A stretch of 64,000 bases of DNA, taken from positions 1 through 64,000 of the forward strand of contig NZ_JAHKRM010000013.1 of the NCBI RefSeq assembly GCF_019396345.1, given 5' to 3'. The notes under the pieces were generated by a model. It did not search any database and was not told the origin of the DNA. It worked only from the letters and a program-made list of their open reading frames with translations. Below are positions 1 through 7,570 of this stretch, piece after piece; position 1 is the first letter of the stretch, and each line of letters opens with the position of its first letter. The stretch comes from Nonomuraea guangzhouensis (GTDB lineage: Bacteria > Actinomycetota > Actinomycetes > Streptosporangiales > Streptosporangiaceae). Both the position numbers and the translations under genes were made by a program.

Positions 1-118
1 GTTACGGCGGTTATGGCGGGAAGGAAACACCCGGTTACATTCCGAACCCGGAAGTTAAGCTTCCCAGCGCCGATGGTACTGCACTCGGGAGGGTGTGGGA
101 GAGTAGGTCACCGCCGGA
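1..118 (+). rRNA. rrf: 5S ribosomal RNA
   Basis: This is the 5S rRNA of the large ribosomal subunit and marks the 3' end of a ribosomal RNA operon whose 16S and 23S genes lie left of the window. The closing helix is visible: bases 3-11 pair with 110-118 with one mismatch. The interior carries the typical actinobacterial 5S sequence (GAACCCGGAAGTTAAGC around 44-60 and GGGAGAGTAGGTCACCGCC near the 3' end). The exact 5' end could lie one or two bases before position 1. An intrinsic terminator follows directly. Confidence 0.95.
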
Positions 119-136
119 CAATCTTTGGTTCGGGAA

Positions 137-165
137 GGGCTCCACGCATAGGCGTGGGGCCCTTT
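137..165 (+). terminator. Intrinsic terminator of the rRNA operon
   Basis: An 11-bp stem (137-147 with 152-162, one G-T pair) closes a four-base loop and is followed by TTT. It lies 19 bases after the 5S gene and ends the ribosomal transcript. Confidence 0.85.
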
Positions 166-357
166 CTGCGTTTCAGGGTCAGGTCGTCCGCCGGGGGCTC
201 CGGCCGGCCGCTCCGTGTACGGGCCTACAGCGTGCTGAGTGGTGCGTCCAGTTTGGGCTGTTTGTGGAGAGCGCGGCCGTAGGCCCGGGTGCCGAAACCG
301 CTGATCATCAGGTGGCCGGCGTGGGGGAGCGCTCCGTATGGTCAGTAGGGTTGAGGA

Positions 358-1677
358 GTGGACTATCGTGCGGTTGAACGCGCGATCATGGAGCGAGGCG
401 TCGAGTGGGACTTCGAACCGACGCTGGACCGGATCGCGGCTCTCATGGACCTGCTCGGCTCGCCGCAGCAGGCGTACCCTGTCATACACATAGCGGGCAC
501 AAACGGTAAGACGAGTACGGCGCGCTTGACCGAGGCGCTGCTCAAGGAGCGCAACCTGCGCGTGGGCCGATTCACCAGCCCGCATCTCGTCTCGGTTCGC
601 GAGCGCATCACCGTCGATGGGGAGCCGCTGAGCGAGGAGCGTTTCGCCCAGGCGTACGAGGAGATCGCCCCTTACGTTGAGCTGGCCGACACGCAGGGGC
701 GGCGGATCCAGTTCTTCGAGTTGCTGACGGCCATGGCCTTCGCCACGTTCGCCGACACTCCGGTGGACGTGGCGGTCATCGAGGCGGGCATGGGTGGCTC
801 CTGGGACGCCACGAACGTCGCGGACGGCACCGTGGCGATCATCACTCCGATCTCGCTCGACCACACGGACAGACTTGGGCCCGACATTCCGAGCATCGCC
901 GGTGAGAAGGCAGGCATCATCAAGCCTGGTGCCACGGCCATATTCGCTCAGCAGGACGTCGAGGCCGCCCAGGTGCTGATGCGGCGGGTCGCCGACGTCG
1001 GCGCGGTGGTCGCGCGTGAGGGGCTTGAGTTCGGCGTGCTGGCCCGCGATGTGGCGATGGGCGGGCAGCTGCTCACCCTACGCGGCCTCAAGGGCGTCTA
1101 CGAGGAGGTTTACCTGCCCCTCTACGGCGAGCACCAGGCGAGCAACGCGGTCTGCGCACTGGCCGCTGTAGAGGCTCTGACGGGGGGCGACGACCCGCTC
1201 GACATCGAGCTCGTACGGCAGGCGTTCGCGCAGGCGTCGTCACCGGGGCGGATGGAGATCCTGCGGCGCAATCCCACGGTCGTCGTCGACGCGGCGCACA
1301 ACCCGGGCGGCATGCAGGCGTCGATCGAGGCCATGCAGGAGGCGTTCGACTTCGCCAAGGTCGTCGGTGTGGTCGCGGTGATGCGTGACAAGGACGTGCA
1401 CACCCTGCTCGACCTGCTGGAACCGATTCTCGACGAGATCGTCGTGACGCGTAATTCCTCTCCCCGATCGATGTCGCCGGCCGAGCTGGCGGCGATGGCC
1501 GTACCCCTGTTCGGTGAGGACAGGGTGCGGACCGTCGAACGCCTCGACGAGGCCATCGACATGGGCATCGGGATCGCCGACGCCCAGGGCGAGTTCAGCG
1601 GCACGGGTGTGCTCATCACCGGCTCGGTCGTGACGGCGGGAGATGCCCGTCATCTGCTTAAGGCGGACGGTTTGTGA
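358..1677 (+). CDS. folC: Folylpolyglutamate synthase / dihydrofolate synthase
   Basis: A cytoplasmic ATP-dependent ligase of the Mur ligase superfamily that adds glutamate to folates and, in bifunctional members, makes dihydrofolate from dihydropteroate. The 439 residues are a normal length. Visible motifs are the P-loop AGTNGKTST (46-54), TSPHL (73-77), EAGMGGSWDATN (142-153), SLDHTDRLG (166-174), the carbamylated-lysine region EKAGIIKPG, and the C-terminal domain motif DAAHNPGG (311-318). The GTG start at 358 is the most upstream possible, because an in-frame TGA lies at 352-354; an ATG at 388 is an alternative. The stop overlaps the next gene (TGATG), so the two are translationally coupled. 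Whether it is mono- or bifunctional cannot be told from sequence. Confidence 0.95.
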   Translation: MDYRAVERAIMERGVEWDFEPTLDRIAALMDLLGSPQQAYPVIHIAGTNGKTSTARLTEALLKERNLRVGRFTSPHLVSVRERITVDGEPLSEERFAQAYEEIAPYVELADTQGRRIQFFELLTAMAFATFADTPVDVAVIEAGMGGSWDATNVADGTVAIITPISLDHTDRLGPDIPSIAGEKAGIIKPGATAIFAQQDVEAAQVLMRRVADVGAVVAREGLEFGVLARDVAMGGQLLTLRGLKGVYEEVYLPLYGEHQASNAVCALAAVEALTGGDDPLDIELVRQAFAQASSPGRMEILRRNPTVVVDAAHNPGGMQASIEAMQEAFDFAKVVGVVAVMRDKDVHTLLDLLEPILDEIVVTRNSSPRSMSPAELAAMAVPLFGEDRVRTVERLDEAIDMGIGIADAQGEFSGTGVLITGSVVTAGDARHLLKADGL

Positions 1678-2015
1678 TGAACTTTCAGGTCACTCCAGGC
1701 ATGCGCCGGCTCGGCGCCAGCGTGCTCGGCATGGAGGCCATCGTCTGCGGATTGATTACGCCGGTGGCGATCAACAGCGGCGTCGAGACGGCGGTGGCGG
1801 TCACTGTCGGTATCGGGCTCGCGGTGCTGTGCGTGGTCGTCGCCGGGCTGCTCAAGCGGCCCTTCGCGTACGTCGCGGGCAGTATTCTGCAGGTCCTGGC
1901 CATTGGCACGGGGTTCCTCGTGCCGACGATGTTCTTCCTGGGAGTGATCTTCGCGGCGCTATGGATTACCGCGATATTCGTCGCTCGCCGTGTCGAGGGC
2001 GTGACTTCCCGCTAA
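1677..2015 (+). CDS. DUF4233 small membrane protein
   Basis: A 112-residue integral membrane protein with about four hydrophobic helices and short polar ends, matching the DUF4233 family that commonly follows folC in actinobacteria. Its function is unknown. The ATG at 1677 shares one base with the folC stop codon (TGATG); a GTG directly before it at 1674 is the alternative start. The tight coupling to folC suggests co-expression, but nothing in the protein points to a folate role: there are no conserved charged residues in the membrane helices beyond positively charged loops. Confidence 0.85.
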   Translation: MNFQVTPGMRRLGASVLGMEAIVCGLITPVAINSGVETAVAVTVGIGLAVLCVVVAGLLKRPFAYVAGSILQVLAIGTGFLVPTMFFLGVIFAALWITAIFVARRVEGVTSR

Positions 2016-2026
2016 AGTCGGCGAAC

Positions 2027-3877
2027 ATGGCCGTCCCCCCGATCCAGCGGTCCCCGAACGCGCCGAGCGCGGGACCCAGCGCAGGCGTCAGGTTGCCGTG
2101 GTTGCTCGACTCGGTGCTCGGGCTGCTCATCATCGTCGCCCTGCCACTGGCGATCATCGCGATCCCCAACACCGTGTCCGTGGTCTCGGGTCTGCTGCCC
2201 GACGGCTTCGACAAGCTGGCGCTGATGCGCGCGCACGGGCTCGCGCTCCCGGCGATGATTCTCACGGTGCCGCTCGCCGCGGTGGCGCTGCGCCACGTCA
2301 AGGTCGCGCACATGCTGCTCGGCGGGCTCGCCGTGCTCGCCCTGGCCGATGCCGCGGGCGGGTTCGCGGGCTCGACGTTCCTGGTGGCGGTGCTGCGGGT
2401 GCTGCACGGGGTCGGCGCGGGCCTGCTCATTCCCGCCACGCTGGTCGCGGCCTGGGAGCGTCCCATGGCGTTGCGCGCCATCTGGACCGGCATGCTGGCG
2501 GTCAGCCTGCTCACCGCCCAGGCGCTCGCGCTGTGGCCGCTCGACGACGTGGACGACTGGAGGGTCACACTCCAGCCGTACCCACTGCTGACGGGCATCG
2601 CCCTCGCGCTGGCGGCCGTCTACTTCGTCGTCTGGCTGCTGCAGGGCCAGCCCCCGATGCCCACGCCACGGGCCGGCGAATCCAGCCGCCTGCTGCTCGC
2701 GAGCGTGCCCGCGGTGGGCATCGCCGTGGTCGCCATCAGCACCGCGAGTGAGGAGTGGGGTGCCGGCCTGGTCATCCTGCTGGCCGTGCTGGCGATCGTG
2801 GCGCTGCTCGTGATGGCCTACTTCGGCAGTCGCGAGGGACGCACGCTGGCGTACGTGATGGTCGCGGTCGGCATCGTGTTGCTGCCGAGCCTGGCTCAGG
2901 TGACGTATGTAGAGATGCGCGGCCTCGGCGGACCGGGCTTGCTCGGTGGGCCGGGCACGACCGGGCTGTGGATCCCGTTCCTGGTGGCGGGCCTGCTGGC
3001 GCTGGCGGCCGCCGTCGGGGTGCGGCTGTTCGCCGGCTCGCGGTGGCTCGTGCCGCTGGGGCTGCTGGCGATGGTGGTCGGTCTGTCCTCGGTGCGGGTC
3101 GTGGTGCCGGCGGCCGACGGGCTCGTGCTGGTGATCCCGTTCACGCTGCTGGCGGCGGGCGCGGCGGTGGCGCTCACGTCCGCGCTCGGTCAGGTGGGCA
3201 TCGGGGCGGCGCTGTTCGGGCTCGCGCTGTGTTTTCCCGGTGTTCTGGCTGGTTATCTGCTGGCCACCGGGGTGCAGCTGAAGATGCTGCGTGGGGTCAC
3301 GGTGGCGCAGCAGCTGGTGGACCGGTTCGTGGGCACGTTGCATCTGTGGTCGCTGATCGGCGGGTTTCTTGTGGTGGCGGTCATCGTCCTGGCCGAGTTG
3401 CTTACGCGGCGGGCGGCTCCGGTGGTTGAGGCGTCGTCGGCGGACGGTGAGTCGGCTTCTTCGTCCGAAGATCTGGCTTCTTCGCCGGGTGCGGAGGTCG
3501 CTGGGGAGGGCTCGGATGCCGAGGCGGAGTCCTGGGCGTCGGGAGGTGACGGGTCTGATCGTCGCCGGCGGCACTCGGGGGTGGATGCCGTTGAGGTGCC
3601 TGTCCAGCCCGGGGCCGGGGATGAGGATCGGCCTACTGGGGCGATACCGCGCGTCTCCGTGTCCGACCCGGTGAGCGACTTCTCCGGTCATGGGGCGGCG
3701 GCTGCCAGGGGAGAGCGGGCGTCCGGGGCTGGTGACGCCCGGAAGGGGGCCTCCAGGGCCGCTGACGGTGCGGCTGGCGGGGATGCCGCGGGTATGGAGG
3801 GGGCGGCCGAGGATACCGGGCCGGTCCCGCCTGTGCCGCCCCAGGCCCAATCGCCCGAGGACACCACCTCCCCGTAG
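2027..3877 (+). CDS. Multi-pass membrane protein, MFS-like, with long acidic tail
   Basis: A 616-residue integral membrane protein. Roughly residues 20-460 hold 12-14 hydrophobic segments in an arrangement like that of drug-type major facilitator proteins; the segment LLGGLAVLALAD followed by LRVLHGVGAGLLIPATL resembles the motif-A/motif-B region of DHA2 transporters, although the usual motif-A loop is not clear. From about residue 465 to the end the chain is a low-complexity cytoplasmic tail rich in Ser, Gly, Asp and Glu. The ATG at 2027 lies 12 bases after the DUF4233 stop, making it the third gene of the folC operon. Substrate unknown; it may be a degenerate transporter that has become a structural or regulatory membrane protein. 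Confidence 0.75.
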   Translation: MAVPPIQRSPNAPSAGPSAGVRLPWLLDSVLGLLIIVALPLAIIAIPNTVSVVSGLLPDGFDKLALMRAHGLALPAMILTVPLAAVALRHVKVAHMLLGGLAVLALADAAGGFAGSTFLVAVLRVLHGVGAGLLIPATLVAAWERPMALRAIWTGMLAVSLLTAQALALWPLDDVDDWRVTLQPYPLLTGIALALAAVYFVVWLLQGQPPMPTPRAGESSRLLLASVPAVGIAVVAISTASEEWGAGLVILLAVLAIVALLVMAYFGSREGRTLAYVMVAVGIVLLPSLAQVTYVEMRGLGGPGLLGGPGTTGLWIPFLVAGLLALAAAVGVRLFAGSRWLVPLGLLAMVVGLSSVRVVVPAADGLVLVIPFTLLAAGAAVALTSALGQVGIGAALFGLALCFPGVLAGYLLATGVQLKMLRGVTVAQQLVDRFVGTLHLWSLIGGFLVVAVIVLAELLTRRAAPVVEASSADGESASSSEDLASSPGAEVAGEGSDAEAESWASGGDGSDRRRRHSGVDAVEVPVQPGAGDEDRPTGAIPRVSVSDPVSDFSGHGAAAARGERASGAGDARKGASRAADGAAGGDAAGMEGAAEDTGPVPPVPPQAQSPEDTTSP

Positions 3878-4326
3878 GGCCGCTTCCCAGTGATGCCGTC
3901 TGCCTGGCTGTGGGCCGAGTATTCCTGGACGGTGAGTGCGGACACCACAGCTGGTGGTGGGCGCGCCCGCAGGCGGGTCGTACAGGGTGCAGCGGTAGCT
4001 GGTGGGGCGTACAAGGTGGTGGGTGGGCCGTTCAGGGTGGTGCGCCAGTAAGTGGGTCCGGTGCAGGCGCGGGTGGATGGTGTTTCGCTGGCCGAGCTGC
4101 GTGGAGTGCGGGTGGGTCGCGTGCGGCGGGTCGCGCAGGGGCGCTCGTACGTGGGCGTTGATGCGGCTTGATGGCGGGAAACGGGGGAGCCGTCGTGGGG
4201 CGGTAAGCTGAGCGGCAGCCACCTTGACGCGTGTGGTCTGCGTCCCGGGGCCGATTCCCCGTGGGAGCCAGGCCGGTGCATGTGGCCGCCACTCCGACCC
4301 ACACCCTGTTCGAAGGAGAACCTCAA
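3878..4326 (+). other. Intergenic region without a convincing gene
   Basis: These 449 bases separate the membrane protein from ndk. Open frames cross it on both strands, but none has a start with a ribosome site or a recognisable family. The stretch 3955-4060 is G-rich with loosely repeated GTAC and GGTGGTGGG blocks. The last 15 bases hold the ndk ribosome binding site (AAGGAGA). I see no RNA gene or strong hairpin. Confidence 0.5.
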
Positions 4327-4737
<411 letters not shown>

Positions 4738-4755
4738 GTCTTCCTGTTCTTCTCG

Positions 4756-4785
4756 AGCGCCCGCCGCTATGGCGGGCGCTTTTTT
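4756..4785 (+). terminator. Intrinsic terminator after ndk
   Basis: A perfect ten-base stem AGCGCCCGCC/GGCGGGCGCT with a GCTAT loop is followed by a run of five further T residues. It lies 18 bases after the ndk stop. Confidence 0.93.
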
Positions 4786-5010
4786 GTGCAGTTTCGGGCC
4801 TGGCCAAGACCCGCCGCACGGGAGCGCACGCGTCGTCGAGGTGGCCGCGTCTTTTACGATCTTGTACGGCCGGCCCGGTGAGCCCCACCCGCCGCACGGG
4901 GCCGGGGCCTGTCCAGGGGCACGCTCCTCCGGTGGAGGTGGCCGGGCGCCGTGACGTGCGCGTCGTCGGCCGTGTTCCGTGGACAGGGCTGAGCCGGACG
5001 GCGGGCGTGT

Positions 5011-5180
5011 CAAAACGGTGCAAAACGGAGGACGAATGTTGTCCGTCGTCTGCGGTGACATCGGGGCTTCCGGATGGGCTCAAGAATTTGTGGGGCACAG
5101 GGGGCTCATTGCGTGCCCTGGTGGGTAACGTCACGTTACGATTCGAATTCGATCCGTAGTCATTCGCGAACGACGTTACG
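5011..5180 (+). promoter_or_regulatory. Repeat-rich upstream region of the mre operon
   Basis: The 411-base gap before mreB holds no gene but has ordered repeats. CAAAACGG occurs twice in tandem, ten bases apart (5011-5018 and 5021-5028). A perfect palindrome GTAACGT-C-ACGTTAC spans 5125-5139, and ACGTTACG recurs at 5173-5180, about 17 bases before the mreB start. The region is less GC-rich than its surroundings (GATTCGAATTCGATCC). These look like regulator or promoter elements for the elongation operon; which factor binds is unknown. Confidence 0.45.
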
Positions 5181-5196
5181 GAAGGCTCCGTTCCCC

Positions 5197-6228
5197 ATGG
5201 GCAGCAAGCTCGCGTTTCTCGGCCGTGATATGGCGGTCGACCTCGGCACCGCCAACACGCTGGTCTACGTGCGCGGCCGGGGCATCGTGCTCAATGAGCC
5301 GTCGGTCGTCGCGATCAACACTGTCACCGGGAAGATCGTCGCGGTCGGCATCGAAGCCAAGCGCATGATCGGGCGGACGCCGGGGAACATCGTGGCCGTC
5401 CGGCCGCTCAAAGACGGCGTGATCGCCGATTTCGATGTCACCGAGCGGATGCTGCGCTATTTCATCCAAAGGGTGCACAAGAGGCGGCACTTTGCCAAGC
5501 CGCGCATCATCATCGCCGTGCCCAGCGGCATCACGGGGGTCGAGCAGCGGGCGGTGAAGGAGGCCGGCTACCAGGCCGGGGCGCGCAAGGTCTACATCGT
5601 CGAGGAGCCGATGGCCGCGGCGATCGGCGCGGGGCTGCCGGTGCACGAGCCGACCGGCAACATGGTTGTCGACATCGGCGGCGGCACCACCGAGGTGGCC
5701 ATCATCTCCATGGGCGGCGTGGTGACCAGCCAGTCGATCAGGGTCGGCGGCGACGAGCTCGACCAGGCGGTGATCACCTTCGCGAAGAAGGAATACTCCC
5801 TCATGCTCGGCGAGCGCACCGCCGAGGAGATCAAGATGGCCATCGGTTCCGCATGCCCCATCGGTGAGGACGCGCATGCCGAGATCCGCGGCCGTGACCT
5901 GGTCAGCGGCCTGCCGAAGACGATCGTGGTGTCCGGTGCGGAGATCCGCAAGGCCACGGAGGAGCCGGTCAACACCATCGTCGACGCCGTCAAGACCACG
6001 CTCGACAAGTGCCCGCCGGAGCTGTCCGGCGACCTGATGGACCGCGGCATCGCGCTCACCGGCGGCGGCGCGCTGCTCAAGGGCATGGAAGAGCGGGTCA
6101 AGGCCGAGACGGGGATGCCCGTCCACCTCGTCGAGAACCCCCTCGACTCGGTGGCGCTCGGCTCGGGCAAGTGTGTCGAGGAGTTCGAGGCGCTGCACCA
6201 GGTGCTCGTGCCGGAGTCGCGGCGCTGA
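5197..6228 (+). CDS. mreB: Rod shape-determining protein MreB
   Basis: A bacterial actin that forms membrane-bound filaments and guides lateral wall or spore-wall synthesis with MreC, MreD, RodA and PBP2. The 343 residues carry the actin-fold ATPase motifs: phosphate 1 DLGTANT (15-21), phosphate 2 DIGGGTTE (159-166) and the adenosine motif TGGGALLKG near residue 285. An N-terminal amphipathic stretch (KLAFLGR) could give membrane binding. The ATG at 5197 fits the family start; the longer upstream reading has no homology. The stop overlaps the mreC start (TGATG). In sporulating actinomycetes MreB acts mainly at spore-wall formation, so that is a likely role here. Confidence 0.97.
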   Translation: MGSKLAFLGRDMAVDLGTANTLVYVRGRGIVLNEPSVVAINTVTGKIVAVGIEAKRMIGRTPGNIVAVRPLKDGVIADFDVTERMLRYFIQRVHKRRHFAKPRIIIAVPSGITGVEQRAVKEAGYQAGARKVYIVEEPMAAAIGAGLPVHEPTGNMVVDIGGGTTEVAIISMGGVVTSQSIRVGGDELDQAVITFAKKEYSLMLGERTAEEIKMAIGSACPIGEDAHAEIRGRDLVSGLPKTIVVSGAEIRKATEEPVNTIVDAVKTTLDKCPPELSGDLMDRGIALTGGGALLKGMEERVKAETGMPVHLVENPLDSVALGSGKCVEEFEALHQVLVPESRR

Positions 6229-7106
6229 TGAGAGAGTCGCGCCACGCCCGGCTGATCCTAGGCACGCTGCTCACGGTGGCGCTGGTCATCCTGACCGTCG
6301 ACCACCGGGCGGGCGCGGCCTCACCTCTGTGGCCGCTGCGCGCGATGGGGTCCTGGTTCTTCGGCACGGTCGAGCAGGCCGGCGGCTCCGTGGTCCGGCC
6401 GGTCGGCGGCTTCTTCCACGCCATCGTCAACGCCCCCGGCGCCCAGGCCGAGCTCGACCGGGTCAAGGCCGAGAACGCCAAGCTGCGGGCCGGCCTGGCC
6501 GCGGGCCGGCTCGACGCCGCCCGGTCCGCGGAGTTGAAGCGCCTGCTCGGGATGGCGGGGCTCGGCGGCTACAAGATCGTGACGGCGAACGTGGTCGCCA
6601 GGCGCGGCCAGCCCGGCTTCGAGGACGCCGTCGAGATCGACGTCGGCACCAGTGACGGCGTACGCCCCGAGATGACCGTGCTCAACGAAGACGGGCTGGT
6701 CGGCCGGGTCATCCAGGCGTCCGCCGACACCTCGACCGTGGTGCTGATCAGCGACCCGGGCTCGGCCGCCGGCGCCAGGCTCGAAGGCGGTCAGGAGATC
6801 GGCGTCGTGCACGGGGTGGGGGAGTACGGGCGGCTTGTACGGTTCCGGCTGCTGGACTCGACGGCGGCGATCAACCGCGGCGGCCGCATCGTCAGCTTCG
6901 GTTCCCAGCGCGGCGCGCCGTACGTGCCCGGGGTGCCGATCGGGGTGATCGAGCGGGTGGAGGCGACGCCGGGCGAGCTGACCCGCATCGCGTATGCCAG
7001 GCCGTACGCCGACCTGACCGCGCTCGACGTGGTCGGCGTGGTGGTGGGGGCGCCCGCGAAGGACCCGAGGGACGCCGTGCTACCACCCAAGGAGGGGCCG
7101 GGATGA
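6228..7106 (+). CDS. mreC: Rod shape-determining protein MreC
   Basis: A 292-residue bitopic membrane protein that links MreB filaments to the periplasmic wall-synthesis enzymes. One transmembrane helix lies at residues 8-26, followed by a coiled-coil segment (about 73-105, QAELDRVKAENAKLR) and then two beta-barrel domains that form the extracellular part, including the conserved DVGTSDGVRPEMTVLNEDGLVG-type region that is characteristic of MreC. Start ATG 6228 overlaps the mreB stop and its own stop overlaps the mreD start by ATGA, so the genes are translationally coupled. Confidence 0.95.
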   Translation: MRESRHARLILGTLLTVALVILTVDHRAGAASPLWPLRAMGSWFFGTVEQAGGSVVRPVGGFFHAIVNAPGAQAELDRVKAENAKLRAGLAAGRLDAARSAELKRLLGMAGLGGYKIVTANVVARRGQPGFEDAVEIDVGTSDGVRPEMTVLNEDGLVGRVIQASADTSTVVLISDPGSAAGARLEGGQEIGVVHGVGEYGRLVRFRLLDSTAAINRGGRIVSFGSQRGAPYVPGVPIGVIERVEATPGELTRIAYARPYADLTALDVVGVVVGAPAKDPRDAVLPPKEGPG

Positions 7107-7570
7107 TAGTCGGGTTGTGCGTGCTGGCGGCGGTGTTGTTGCAGGTCATGTTGGTCAATCGGCTGGCGTTGCCGGGAGGGGGCGCGCCCGACCTGGTGCT
7201 GCTGGCCGTGGTGGCGATGGCGCTGCTGCGTGGGCCCGTGGCGGGGACGGTGATCGGGTTCTGCGCCGGGCTGCTGGTCGACGTCGTGCCGCCGACGGCG
7301 CATCTGGTGGGACAGTACGCGTTCGTGTTCGCGCTGGTCGGCTATGTCGCCGGGCGGGGGGTCGGTGGGCCGGCCACCACCGTCGTCCTGTGCGTGCTGA
7401 TGGCGCCGCTGGTGGCCGCCGCGCTCGGTGGCCTGATCGCGGATCCGCGGGTGACACTCTCGACTCTGACCGACCAGGTTCCGGTGACGGTCGTCTACAC
7501 GCTGATCGTCTCGCCGCTGGTCATCTGGCTGATCTCCCGTGACAGGCCGCAGCCGAGGTTCCCCCAATGA
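7103..7570 (+). CDS. mreD: Rod shape-determining protein MreD
   Basis: A 155-residue polytopic membrane protein with about five hydrophobic helices, the membrane partner of MreC in the elongation complex. The segment GGAPDLVLLAVVAMALLRGP and the following GFCAGLLVDV are typical of the MreD family. Both ends overlap the neighbouring genes by four bases (ATGA at 7103 and 7567), so expression is locked to mreC and mrdA. No enzymatic motif is expected or seen. Confidence 0.93.
   Translation: MIVGLCVLAAVLLQVMLVNRLALPGGGAPDLVLLAVVAMALLRGPVAGTVIGFCAGLLVDVVPPTAHLVGQYAFVFALVGYVAGRGVGGPATTVVLCVLMAPLVAAALGGLIADPRVTLSTLTDQVPVTVVYTLIVSPLVIWLISRDRPQPRFPQ

Noticed and set aside
3955..4060. G-rich loosely repeated stretch before ndk as a possible repeat array or RNA
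   Set aside because: Repeat units are irregular and no stable fold or promoter was evident.
2012..4222. Long open frame on the minus strand opposite the membrane protein
   Set aside because: His/Arg/Pro-rich shadow of a GC-rich gene; the plus-strand protein has clear membrane helices and the expected operon position.
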